From NCBI GenBank assembly GCA_039583875.1, contig CM077147.1:114138440-114202439 (forward strand): a DNA stretch of 64,000 nt. The letters run 5' to 3'. The first letter of the stretch is position 1; the number at the start of each line of letters is the position of its first letter. Shown here one piece after another: positions 1 to 10,424 of the stretch. This DNA comes from Platanthera guangdongensis. Lineage: Eukaryota > Streptophyta > Magnoliopsida > Asparagales > Orchidaceae. Position numbers and translations under genes: made by a program. The notes beneath the pieces are model-generated. The model searched no databases. It had not been told where the DNA came from and was given only the letters and a program-made list of their open reading frames with translations.

Positions 1-508
1 TCAAACTATAGAGATGAATAGGAAATCACATTTTTGAATAGTGTTTTAATATTAAAATATTCATATTTATATTTTTGAATAAGAAAACGCGAGTTCAAAA
101 CAGAGGCCCAAACTCCCGCCGTATTGAACGAAACTCGAACCGTAGATGAACACTGACGCTATGAACACAACGGCGAAGCCAAAACCAAAATCCCACGAGC
201 CATTACCGAGATATTAATATTCAAAGTATACGACAAACATAAACAATCCAAAACTTCAATCGCGCGCCGAGACTCCAAAAATGCTCGGATTGCGACGAAA
301 CTTGATGAGCTGGTCCAACATTATTCAACTTAAATACCAAATGCAAAATTTTACCATTACGACAAGAATTCGGCCGCATCGACCGCACGGATGCGAAAAT
401 GCCTTAACGGCCTTGCGCCGCCAACTCGACGTTAAAAGTAACGCGACGACGTCATAAATATGATGATGCCCATTCAAATAAAATCATCGAAAAATCGGGG
501 GCGTTACA
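1..508 (+). repeat. 3' part of an LTR, family C
   Basis: The stretch is homologous to 61656-62122: both share a long AT-rich block followed by a block about 'cgaccgcacggatgcgaaaatg', and both stop at a GGCGTTAC or GGCATTAC end. Plant Ty3/gypsy LTRs of the Tekay/CRM type often end in GTTACA, so this is probably the right-hand end of an LTR read on the plus strand. The LTR start lies outside the window. No coding potential is visible. Confidence 0.6.
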
Positions 509-3083
509 CGTATCACAGGACGTGTAACCTGACACGCCTACAGACACGCCCGTGTCTGTGGACATGTACCTCAGGTGATATACAACCATCTCAACTCGAG
601 CAAGACACGGCCATGTGACACTCCCGTGTCACTGGCCGAGTACCAAGAGACACACCCATATCCTGCCCGTATTCACCAAGTCTCACTACCCTGGCCAAAT
701 TCAGAAAAGGACACGGCCTGTGACACGCCCGTATCACAGGTCATGTGCCCATACACGGGTAAAGACACGCCTATCTCGAGTACTTCGTCGAGCAAAATTC
801 GTCGACCAGAGGGGGACATGCCCACTGTGCAACAACCCAAATTCAGAAACGGGAAAATATTGGTTGACACGGCCTGGGACACGGGTGTGTCCCAGGGCAT
901 GTCCTACTTGGATTGAGTGGTCGAGCGCATGGTCGACGTATTTCGGTGAACGAATCCTTCGGGAGGTACACGCCCTGTGACACGGGCGTGTCGGGGGGGG
1001 GGGGGGACCCAGGGCGTGTCCTCCCCTGGTCGACGACTCTCTCTAGGTCGACGAACTGCGCTCGACGATCGTCGGGTAGAGGGTACACAGCTTGTGACAC
1101 GGGCGTGTCACAGGGCGTGTCCCGCTCAGACTTGAGTATCTCTCGTGTAGGTTGAAATGTACTCGAGTAGGTGGAAAAGTACTCGAGTAAGAGGGGGTGA
1201 CACGAGCGTGTCATCCTTGTGACACGTGCGTGTCCTATCTGAGTACTCGAGTAGTTGGTTTTCTCTCGAGTAAGTCCTCTCGAGTAGGTCTCGAGTGGGT
1301 TACACGCCCCGTGTCACGGGCGTGACTGGGCTGATACGGGCGTGACATGGGCGTGTCACCTTGGTGTGGATAAGGTTGGAGAAGGTGGTTCGTTCACCGC
1401 TTAGGGGAAACGGCCTGTGACACGGCCATGTCACAGGGCCTGTCAGACCCGAGAGAGTTATTTTCAGGAAATTTTCTGGCCGTTCCTTTTATTCTTATGG
1501 GATCTGATGTCTCAGATTGCTCCTTGCTGTTATATGGCCGAGAAATGAGGATTATCTCTTCATTTTCTTCTTCTTCATCATCTTCTCATTCTAAGAGAGA
1601 GAAAGAGAGAGAGGGCAAGGGAAGGAAAGGAGGAAGGTGGAAACCAGCTGCTGGAGGAGCTGTGGAGTGCGGCTTGAAGATCCGAGAGCGATTTCGTGAA
1701 GTCAAAGCCGAGGCGGTGACTTCCATCCAGCTACTTCATGGCGGCGAAGCGATCTTCAAGGGTAACGATCTCCTTCTTGGACATTGAAGTCCTCCTTTTT
1801 ATGCATGTGCGTGGAATCCTCCACCAAGAGGTGGATTTCGGAAGTGATTTCTTAGTTGAGTCTTCATCTAGAGTCAGATGTATAGAGTACGGCATAGGCA
1901 TGCTGTGTGAAGCCCATCTGGACGGGTAGTCTGGATTGGCAATGATCATGGGTAAACCAGAGAAGCCTCCGTGGATTTGATGATGTGAAAGGTTTATGCT
2001 TTGATTGCATGGTTGTGTATGGATGAATGAATATTTGGTTATGGCTGTATGGAGGCTTTGGTTAAGCTCCTGGTTATGTTGAGAGATCAATGGGTAGTAT
2101 GGCTGGGGGAAATGTGGAATGAACCTGACATGTTACACCACAAGGTGTGGGTTGATCTGTATTAGTGAGGATCGATGGGTGGCAATGTTTGGGAGGAAGT
2201 GAGGTGGAACCTACTTGCTACAGCACATAGTGTGGGTCGATCGGATATAGGTGAGGGGTCGATGGGTGGCAATGCCAGGGGAGCCTTGATATACCTGGCT
2301 GCCACACCACATGGTGTGGGTCGATCAGCTCTGGTTGTTTGTGAATGCTGCGAGTTAGTACCTCTGAGTGATATGGACGGGATGTCGCCAATAGTGAGAT
2401 TGGTGGACTAGGCTTGAACCGCCAACCAACAAGTGAAGAGCCTCGATCGGCGGTGTATGACTGGTATATCTGGTACACCCAGAATGTGCCCTGAGTGCAC
2501 GGAGTGTCCGGTGGAGACCGGCATTTGTGATATGGACTGTGATTGATAGATTGATAGAAATGATGATGGCTATACATACAGGGAAGGAACCACTGCCCCG
2601 GGTAAGGGTGGGGCCATTATAAGTGGTCAGCTAATGCTGACCGTTATTTTGTTTTCTGTTTGGATTGGATAGTGAATTGCAGGTGTTGCTGCTGGAATGG
2701 CAATGCACAGAATTGAAGGATTAGTGCTAAAGGACATTGAAGGCCGTGCGAAAAAACGTGGTTGGATTTCATCTGTGGCCGGCCTGTGTGCCGATGTACG
2801 AAAATGTATTTGTGTAGAGAGAAATCTGTAAGGCCTTAATGCCAGTTTGTTTGAGTTGTATACATTCCTGATTTGGATATACATAAATGTGGAGTTTATA
2901 TAGTAGTGGACATTCTCTGAGTTGAGTTCATGTTAACGTAAAATGCTGCGTCAGAATGTTTTGAGATAGGATGCGAGTAGATTTTTATTTCCAAAAGTAA
3001 TTCCGCCGCTTGTCTGTGACATATGGCATGGGGCCCCGCCCGGACCCACCGTTATATGTCATGTGATGAGTGGGTGCATTACA
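509..3083 (+). mobile_element. Tekay/Del-like Ty3/gypsy LTR, plus orientation
   Basis: This long LTR precedes a Tekay-like gag-pol. Its parts recur in reverse orientation at 8621-10424: a palindrome-rich left part, the block near 1736-1800, the block near 2463-2520 (GTGCCCTGAGTGCAC), and the GGCCGGCC block near 2775. It ends ...GCATTACA at 3083 and is followed by TGGTATCAAG, a tRNA-Met-type primer binding site. The left end is not the usual TGTAACACCC, so it is either truncated or joined to family C at 508/509. A TCT-rich and GAGA-rich simple stretch lies at 1565-1625. Short open frames inside it look like chance products of the repeats. Confidence 0.7.
545..1455. repeat. Dispersed CACG-NN-CGTG palindromes in Tekay U3
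   Basis: The region is packed with GTGACACG and CGTGTCAC arms separated by CC or GG, for example near 553, 979, 1097 and 1315. By eye there are about 11 CACGCCC/GGGCGTG heptamers plus many one-base variants. Between 1150 and 1300 ACTCGAGT palindromes alternate with them, and CGTCGACG-like words occur near 790 and 1035. The spacing is irregular, so this is a cluster of sites and not a clean tandem array. A homopolymer of 13 G lies near 993-1006. Confidence 0.8.
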
Positions 3084-3762
3084 AAGTGGTATCAAGTCGT
3101 GAGTTCCTATGCCTGTGGTGAGAACACGAACTTTGACCGGGTTCACCGAGAATGTGCCCTGAGTGCACGGGGTGTGTGGCCTTGAGTGCCTATGCCTGTG
3201 GTGAAGTGTTTATTCACTATTGTTTGGCAATACTAATAAAGTGCAGCGAAGGAGCATCGCCGCCCCGAGTTTAGGGGCAGGATCGCTATAATTTGGTCAG
3301 CATAACTGACCATTGCTTTTGTTTGCCACCGCACGGTGGATTGTTGCTTGCAGGTGCTGCGGAGTCGAGTGGTAAATAGCGGGCAAAAGCCCTTGTTGCT
3401 GAGCCGGCCCTCGAAGGCCTAATTTTTGATTGTTTTCTTTTATACTCATGTATGACCGGCCTGCGTGATGAGGTTTGGAAGACACTTAAATTTGAGTAAA
3501 CTATTGTAAGGCCATTAGGCCATGTACTTGTGTATTTGTACGTTCATTCCTATTGGGTTTGTGTAGTGGACATTCATGCTTTTGGCTGGGTTCTTAATTT
3601 GCAACTTTTAAATTGCTTACGCTAGAATGTACTCTGTATAGGACGTTGGTTATTGGCAGGATGGTTTCCTTTGCGTAACCTTCCGGTCTGTCTGTGGTAT
3701 ATGGCGTCGGGCCCTGGCCGGACCTACTACTATATGTAATGTGACGGATAGGGGGTGTTACA
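3084..3762 (+). repeat. Second, partial Tekay-like LTR end in tandem
   Basis: From about 3145 the sequence repeats, in diverged form, the last 600 bp of the LTR that ends at 3083. Shared pieces are the GTGCCCTGAGTGCAC word (2493 and 3154), the 'gtcagc..aactgacc' block, the GGCCTT...AGGCC block, TAGTGGACATTC, and CGGACC...TATATGT just before the end. It ends GGGGGTGTTACA at 3762, again directly followed by TGGTATCA. An 83-bp echo of 'cctatgcctgtggtga' occurs at 3106 and 3189. Confidence 0.65.
3087..3103 (+). other. Primer binding site-like sequence 1
   Basis: TGGTATCAAGTCGTGAG starts 3 nt after an LTR end. The first eight bases match the initiator-methionine tRNA complement (TGGTATCAGAGC) used by many plant retroelements; later bases have drifted. 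Confidence 0.55.
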
Positions 3763-3765
3763 ATT

Positions 3766-3780
3766 TGGTATCATACTACT
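3766..3780 (+). other. Primer binding site-like sequence 2
   Basis: TGGTATCATACTACT begins 3 nt after the second LTR end at 3762. It again matches the start of the tRNA-Met primer complement and lies immediately upstream of the gag-pol region, so it is the one linked to the body of the element. From here to about 3985 is leader with no gene visible. Confidence 0.55.
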
Positions 3781-3984
3781 GGATTCAGTCAACTTAAATG
3801 AATTCGTGGACAAATTCTTTTAAGGGGTGGTGAGCACATGTGTGTGCGTCATCGTTATAAAATCAAAAGAACCCATGAATGTCCACTTAGGAATGAAAAT
3901 ACACCTGTTTGATTAACCTGCGTGTTCCTATAATTGCTTTTTGTAATTTTATTTGGTCGCTTAACGGTGTTTTGTACAATAATA

Positions 3985-5125
3985 GGTGACCAGGAGTGGT
4001 GTAGGGCCGTCAAAACTTCAGTTTCTGAGGCTATTAGTGCACCGAATGATTTGCCTGCAACACCTCCCTCTTCTGAAATCATATGATTGGTGGCCGAAGC
4101 AGTGTTTGCTATGATCAACGCGCAGCCTGCAAGGCAAATGCAGCAGCTCGCTCCTGCGATGGAGTAGGTACCGCTTCAAGAGACTGAACCAAGAAGGGTG
4201 GAGCAGGTGGTGGTGGAGCCTTTGGTGCCTAGGAGAGCAACTGAAAGGCAACTCAATCATGTTATGGGCTTCAATCCTCAGGTGTTCTCGGGGACGGGAA
4301 CCCCATCCCAAGCTGAAGATTGTCTCTCCCGAGTGAAGAGAGTCTTGACAGTGATAGAAACAGAAGAGTGGCAGATGACCACTATAGCAACATTCCTGTT
4401 GGACGGAGATGCTAAGCTGTGGTGGGAAGGTTTGGAGCTACATCACTTGAGGGGAAGGCAACTCACGGACGTCTCGATGGAATAATTTTTGAGACTGTTC
4501 TTGGTAAAGTACCTTCCCTCGGCTCAGAGGATAGCATTGGAGAATGAGTTCCAGAAATTGTCATAAGGAGAGAGTAGCGTGGATGAGTATCTCCACGAAT
4601 TTACTCGGTTTGGTCAGTATGCTAGATCAACAATCGCGGATGAGGAGCGTAAGACAAAACATTTCTATGAAGGTCTGAGGGATGACCAAAGGCTACTGCT
4701 CTCAGGGTCTATGACGTGGGGCTTCTTGACCTTGGTCAATACGTCCTGGTCTTTGGAAAAGGATCTTAAGAATGTGCAGGTGAAGAGAGACTCTGGGGCT
4801 AAGAAGACGGAGTTCAAAGTGCTGACTACTTCAAACTCTGGTTATCGTAGGATCAATAAGAAGGTTAGGACTTCAGGTCCAGCACCCTCTTCTGGTGCTT
4901 CTAGGTCGACTACGGGCCAAACCCTGGGCATATGCTTCACTTGTGGGAAGCCGGGGCACTTTGCCCGAGACTACTGGAGCGGACGTCCAAAGTCCGAGAG
5001 AAAGCCGGGAGAAACCTATGAGGAAAAGGGCAAGGCAGTGGAGTCAACTGCATCCCATTATGCTCAACCTAGAGTCTATAATCTTGGCCAGCAGGAGGCC
5101 ATCAAGCAAGCGGATGTGGTGACAG
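3985..5125 (+). pseudogene. gag: Tekay-like gag (capsid/nucleocapsid), decayed
   Basis: Gag packages element RNA in cytoplasmic particles. Open frames at 4198-4485 and 4579-5136 read together as a retrotransposon gag: a conserved 'WWEG' segment near 4421, then a helical region, a basic linker, and a zinc knuckle at about 4933-4974 (CFTCGKPGHFARDY). The fourth metal ligand of the CX2CX4HX4C knuckle is Tyr instead of Cys. In-frame stops TAA (4483) and TAA (4564) interrupt the two frames, and the N-terminal part contains further stops. The last codons run into a splice donor at 5126. The lineage call rests on similarity to chromovirus gags from memory. Confidence 0.75.
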
Positions 5126-5202
5126 GTATTGTTTAAATTTATAGCAAGTTAGCTTTAAATACTGATTACCTTGCGCATGTTAGCTTATTGTTTCTTGTAT
5201 AG
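5126..5202 (+). other. Probable 77-nt intron between gag and protease
   Basis: The stretch begins GTATTG and ends TTCTTGTATAG, is AT-rich, and contains stops in the gag frame. Removing it joins the gag frame (…VVTG) to the protease frame (VLICDNLARA…) with a codon split as G|GT and no frame change. A reverse-strand relative at 62123-63087 has a candidate GTACG donor at the corresponding place (62268). Confidence 0.65.
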
Positions 5203-5831
5203 GTTTTGTTTTGATTTGTGATAATCTGGCGAGAGCACTATTTGATACGGGAGCTTCGCACTCCTTTTTGTCCGAAGGATTTATATCGCGCATCGGAGTA
5301 CCTTCTTTGATGGCAAAGGACAAACTTAATGTGTTTTTGTCGAATGGGTGTTCAATGTGCGCGGATAGAATCTGTGGCGTTAAGATTCGTATTGGGAGTC
5401 AAGAGTTCGATTTGCAAGCGTCATTACTGCCAATGGTGGAGTTCGACGTGATATTTGGCATGGACTGGCTCTCGGAGCGGCAAGCATATATCGATTGCAA
5501 TCACAAGGAGGTTAAGTTGGGAATGGGTCGTGAGACGACGTTTGCAGGCTTGAAAGATTCGAGCAAGACTCTAATATATTCTCTTCAGGTTGTTAATGAA
5601 TTTCGTGCTGGCGCAGAGCTGTTCTTCACGCTAGTGGAGGTTGCAAATCCTAAGCCTACGTTGGACAGTATTTCAATGGTATCCGAGTAACCTAAAGTGT
5701 TCCCTGGAGGTCTTCCTGGAGCCCCACCTCAACGGGAGATAGATTTCACCATCGAGCTAGTGACAGGTGCGAAACTTGTGTCATGCTCTCCGTATCGGCT
5801 AGCGCCTAAGGAGATGGCTGAGCTGAAGGTA
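5203..5831 (+). pseudogene. Tekay-like aspartic protease, decayed
   Basis: The aspartic protease processes the polyprotein. The frame is open to 5690 and contains the active-site motif FDTGASHSF about 12 codons after the splice junction, a second hydrophobic flap region, and the conserved 'VIFGMDWL' near 5450-5475. A TAA at 5688 then breaks the frame. The frame continues into the pre-RT linker (PKVFPGG…APKEMAELKV) and meets another TAA at 5832. It lies directly upstream of RT in the order expected for Ty3/gypsy. Confidence 0.8.
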
Positions 5832-6479
5832 TAACTTCAAGAGTTGTTGGAGCAGGGTTATGTGCGTCCAAGTTCTTCGCCTTGGAGCTCACCGGTCCTT
5901 TTTGTGAAGAAGAAGGATGGACATTTGCGGCTCTGTATCGATTATCGAGAGCTGAACAAGTTAACGGAGAAGAACAAGTACCCGATCCGAAGGAATGATG
6001 ATCTTTTCGATCAGTTAGTTGGGTCAACGGTGTACTCGAAATTGGATCTTAAGTCCGGGTATTATTTGCTGAGGATAAGGGAAAGTGATATCCCCAAGAC
6101 AGCTTTTAGTATGGGATACGGGCATTATGAGTTTACTGTCATGCCATTTGGGCTGACTAATGCACTGTTAGTGTTCCTCGTTCTGATGAACATGACTTTC
6201 AGGGAGTACTTAGACCACTTTGTGATCGTCTTCATCGACGATATATTGGTGTACTCGCAGAGTGAGGAGGATCACTTTAAGCATCTGCATTTGGTATTGG
6301 AGATGCTAAGGAGGAATCGACTGTACGCCATGTTCTCCAAATGCGAGTTTTGGTTGTCCTCAGTAGCATTCCTTGGTCACATAGTCAGTGGAGAGGGAAT
6401 TGCGGTGGATCCGGCGAAGATTGTTGCTACGCGAGAGTGGCCTGTGTTGTCTACGGTTGCGGAAGTCTGGAGTTTTTAG
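5832..6479 (+). pseudogene. Tekay-like reverse transcriptase, near-complete frame
   Basis: RT copies element RNA into DNA. The frame 5844-6479 holds the Ty3/gypsy RT blocks in order: [34 protein letters not shown], the MPFGL block, and the catalytic FIDDILVY near 6231-6254, followed by the FLGH block near 6370. The metal-binding aspartates are present. Just after MPFGL a few usually conserved residues have changed. A TAG at 6477 replaces a codon in the thumb region, and the frame continues beyond it. Confidence 0.85.
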
Positions 6480-7100
6480 GGGCTTGCCGGCTATTACAGT
6501 CACTTCGTGGAGAACTTCTCGCGAATATTGTTACCCCTCACGACTCTGATGAGGAAAGAGCAGAAGTTTGTTTGGACGCCGAAGTGCATGCGATCTTTTG
6601 AGGAGTTGAAAAGTCGGTTGACCATGGCATTTGTGCTGCCTTCGCCGAGCGGGACCGAAGGCTTTGAGATCTATAGCGATGCTTCAGGCAGTGGATTGGG
6701 TTGTTTCCTACTGAAACATGGAAGTGTGATAGTGTATGGCTCGCAACAGTTGAAAGTGCATGAGATCAATTATCCAGTCTATGACTTGGAGTTAGCGTCC
6801 GTGATTTTTCCCTTGAATCTGTGGAGGCATTACTTGTACGAAGTGAAGGTCGATATCTATACCGACCACAAGAGCCTGAAATACTTGTTGGTTCCGAAGG
6901 ATCTAAACATGCGACCGCGGAGATGGATGGAGTTCCTGGGGTACTATACATTCAAGATTCACTATGTGCCTGGGAAAGGCAATGCAGTTGCGGATACGTT
7001 GAGTCGCAGGGCCCCAGCTCAGGCCAACTGGCTGTCGGTTCATGACGGGCATTTGGTTCGGGAGCTGGAGGCGTTGGAAATATCTTGTGTAGACTAGTAG
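6480..7100 (+). pseudogene. Tekay-like RNase H
   Basis: RNase H removes the RNA strand from RNA:DNA hybrids. Open frame 6507-7097 shows the connection domain, then YSDASGSGLGC (first catalytic Asp), YDLELASV (Glu), YTDHKSLKYL (Asp) and the final GNAVADTLSRR with Asp. All four acidic positions are visible. It ends in two consecutive TAG codons near 7095-7100, after which integrase starts in another open stretch. Confidence 0.85.
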
Positions 7101-8262
7101 ACTAGTGCCGAAGCGCTATTGAATTGGACTGAAGTTCAGTGTGACCTGGCTGATCGGATTCAGCAGGCTCTGGATATGGATGGCCACATGAAGCAAATCA
7201 TGGTTGAGGCTTTGGATGGGTCAAATTCCCTATTTAAGGTTGTGGATGGATTGTTATGGAAGGACAGTTGTTTTTGCGTCCCGAATGTGGGCAATTTGCG
7301 GGCGAAAGTTTTGTACGAGACTCATCTTACCAAGTACTTGATTCACCCGGGGAGCACGAAGATGTACCGTGATGTGAAGAAATTATTCTGGTGGCCAGGA
7401 CTTAAGAAGGATGTGGCACTCTATGTGGCGAATTGTCAAACATGCGCCTTAGTGAAGGCGTAGTGCCAGAAGCCTGGAGGATTCTTGAAGTCCTTGCCTA
7501 TTCTGAAGTGGAAGTTCGACGACATTATAATGTAATTTGTGCATGGTTTGCCAACGTTGCAGAAGGGAAACGACGCCATCTGGGTGATCGTAGATCGTTT
7601 GACGAAAGTGTCGCATTTCATTCAGCATAGGAAGGATGATTCTGTGGAGAAATTGACAAAATTATATATGGAAAATATTGTGCGGATTCACGGTGTGCCC
7701 CACAGAATCGTGAGTGACCGAGTGGGGCGGTTCACGTCCAATGATTGGAGGTTGGTGCATCAGATATTGGGAACAAAGCTGAGTTTCAGCACAGCCATTC
7801 ATCCACATACGGATGGTCAGACCGAGAGGGTCAACATGATGATGGAAGACATGCTTCGCATATGCGTTCTTGATTTCGAGAAGCAGTGGGAAGATCACCT
7901 GTACTTGGTGGAATTCACTTATAATAACAGCTAACATGTGAGCATTCAAATGACGCCCTTAGAGGCCCTTTATGGTATAAGATGACGCACGTCGTTGTCT
8001 TGGTTGGAAACGGGTGAATCGAATCTATTCAAGAAGCAAGAAGTGGAGGATGTAACCTCGTTGGTACGAACCATTCGAGAAAGATTGCTGATCGCTCAGG
8101 ACCGGCAAGCTAAGTACTATAATGCCATGCATAGGAACATGGAGTTCGTTGTTGGCGACTGGGTGTACTCGAAGATTTAGTCATTCAAAGGTGTCTTACG
8201 GGTATGGCGGTTGAAGAAGCTAAGCCCGAGGTACCTTAGACATTTTGAGGTTCTGGAGAGGC
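7101..8262 (+). pseudogene. Tekay-like integrase, broken and 3'-truncated
   Basis: Integrase joins element cDNA to the chromosome. The HHCC zinc domain is read at 7300-7460 (HL..IHPGS…CQTCALVK). Then stops at 7461 (TAG) and about 7531 (TAA) follow. The second stop falls where the first catalytic Asp of the DDE triad is normally found. The core 7539-7934 keeps the second Asp (IVSDR) and the Glu (QTERV). TAA at 7932 and TGA near 7981 follow, then a GPF-like tail ends at 'HFEVLERLG' (8262). The chromodomain expected in Tekay is absent because the sequence changes there to the 208-bp dimer. Confidence 0.8.
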
Positions 8263-8263
8263 T

Positions 8264-8620
8264 GGGTTCGAGACATGGCCCCAACATCCCGCTGCGCTGA
8301 GAATAGGCGCGATCATGGGTGGGGTGCTTGGGCTGCAGCGCGACATTGGTCGCCAGAACGTGGTCCTCTCGCTAGGCAAACCGAGAGGGGTCGGCTCGGG
8401 GCTACTGCATCAAAAACGTGCTGCTCAGTTTGTGATGAGAGCAGTTAGGAAAGTTCTTCATCAAGGGGGATGGGTTCGAGACCTGGCACCAACATCCCGC
8501 CGCGCTGAGAATAGGCGCGGTCATGGGTGGGGTGCTTGGACTACAGCCCGCAGTGGTCGCCAGAACGTGGTCCTCTGGCTAGGCCAACCGAGAGGGGTCG
8601 GCTCGGGGCTACTGCATCAG
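8264..8620. repeat. Direct repeat dimer, period 208 bp
   Basis: Two copies of about 149 bp (8264-8412 and 8472-8620) start GGGTTCGAGAC and end GGGCTACTGCATCA, separated by a 59-bp spacer. They are roughly 90% identical by eye. The unit begins exactly where the integrase reading frame loses similarity and ends where the inverted LTR begins. GGTTCGAGAC resembles a pol III B box, but no A box or A-tail was found, so a SINE call is not supported. Confidence 0.75.
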
Positions 8621-10424
8621 GCCGGCCACACATGAACAATATATCATATAAACTTCTTTGGCCTTCAAGGGCCAGCATAGCAGTAGCAGCAGCATCAAGG
8701 GCTTCAGCCCCCTATTTCCCGCTCGTCTCTCCTACACCTGCACTGGATAATCCACCGCAACGGTGTCAAACAAAGCAACGGTCAGTGTTCAGCTCACCAA
8801 TTTATAATGACCCTACCCCCTACCCGGGGCAGTGGCATTCCTTCCCTGCAGGTATAACATTTCACAAGCAGATATATCACACAATGTGCACTCACGCACA
8901 ATCCACATATCACAAACGTCGCCCACGCGGCCCGACGTTCCGTGCACTCAGGGCACATTATTGGTGTACCGGATATACCAGTCGCCCACCGCCATTCAAG
9001 GCCTGAAGCCCAATGGCAAACTTGAGCATTTTGTTCAATAGCTTTCAGCTGCAGACTTTAGTCTTAATTGCGCATAGGACTAAGACTCTCGTTATTGGTT
9101 CTGCCGAATGCCAATAGCCCAGACACTCATGGCGGACAGCCATAACGTGGATACAGTTCAGCCTTTGCTCGTTGCTCAAATCGTCAGTTCAATGCTAAGA
9201 CTAACGCGGGTCGGCATCCCCTTGTCCGTTCGGCATGAGGCCTTTTTAAGAGCTCTCCAAGCTCACAAATAGCCATACTGTCCCTGAAGGACTGGCTTCA
9301 CAATCGCAGGTTATCTAGGAGCTATCACCAGCGACACTCATGATCTCCTGGCATTAGCGACAGAACTCACTTCCATCCCTACACCCAACCTATCGTTCAT
9401 AGCATACAACACAAGCACTTCGCGGGTATTTTCCTAGACTTTCACTCTTGTACTTCCTGCTACTATCCTTGACAGGCGTAACCCACCGAATTCGCAAACA
9501 TATACCTTTATACGAGGAGTCTTCTCCGATGTGCAAAAGAAAACATCTCCAATTCAGACCAACCTATCCAGATGTGCTTCACACAGTATGCCTATTCTGT
9601 ACTTCACCTTTTCGGATATACATGCAAGACATCTTGGCGATATCCAAAATTAACCCAAGGCAATCCGTTAATAAGCCACCTTTTAGTGGGGGAAACACAA
9701 ACATATGCCAAATCAAGGACTTCACATGTCCAAGGAATAAAGATCATTACCCTTGACGACCTCTTTGGAGCCATGGAATTATAGCCGATTGGAAAGCACC
9801 GCAGCGGCCTTGCATCCACAAACCTGGCCTCGGATCTTGATTCGGAACTCGGAAGCTCCACCGGCGGCTGGATCCCTCTCTCTCCTCCTCCTTTCTCTCC
9901 ATTATCTCTACTCTTTTAGAAATAGAATAGCCAAGCTTAAATGATGCTTCTCTCATTCAACTCCTGGACTTAATATAGCAGGGAGATGCTTGGACCATTG
10001 GATCCCAAATGAAGGAAATGAACGGCCACAAATCTCCATAAAAATATCTATTTTTGGGCTGACATGGCATGTGACACGCCCATGTCACAGGCCGTGTCCC
10101 TTAAGAGGCACACAACCGACTTAACCCGAACAAGACACGACCATATGACATGAACGTATCACAGGCCGTGTGCTACGTGACACGCACGTGTCACTCACCT
10201 ATCAAGAAGCGTCGAGCGCATTTCATCGAGTGGAGTTCGTCGACCCAGATGAGGACACACCCTCGTACACGCCCGCGTCGCAGGCCTTGTTCCCTCTCGA
10301 AAATTCGTCGAGCGCATTTCGTCGAACACTCAACAAGCTACTCAACCATACAAAGCAGGACACGGCTTGGGACAGGCCCGTGTCCCTGGCTATGTTGCCC
10401 AGTTTTAGGATTTGGGGTGTTATA
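8621..10424 (-). mobile_element. Tekay-like LTR in inverted orientation
   Basis: Read on the minus strand the LTR starts near 10424 with TATAACACCCC (a one-base variant of TGTAACACCCC). It continues through the palindrome-rich part (10400-10062), the block matching 1736-1800, the GTGCCCTGAGTGCAC word (near 8945), and stops at GGCCGGCC (8625). The final 300 bp present at 2776-3083 are missing. It is opposite in orientation to the gag-pol it abuts, so it is not that element's own 3' LTR in a simple insertion. It also cuts off the left end of the copia LTR that follows. Confidence 0.7.
10062..10400. repeat. CACG-NN-CGTG palindromes in inverted Tekay LTR
   Basis: The same GTGACACG/CGTGTCAC arms as at 545-1455 appear here, for example GTGACACGCCCATGTCAC near 10071 and GTGACACGCACGTGTCAC near 10178. 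They are interspersed with CGTCGA words. This matches the U3 of the plus-orientation LTR. Confidence 0.75.

Noticed and set aside
575..1214. Overlapping open frames on both strands through the palindrome cluster
   Set aside because: The frames exist because the repeated words lack stops; products are repeats of CDTPVS/RPVT-like phrases with no family resemblance.
8264..8620. SINE dimer, from the GGTTCGAGAC box
   Set aside because: No A box at the right distance, no A-tail or target duplication; kept only as a direct repeat.
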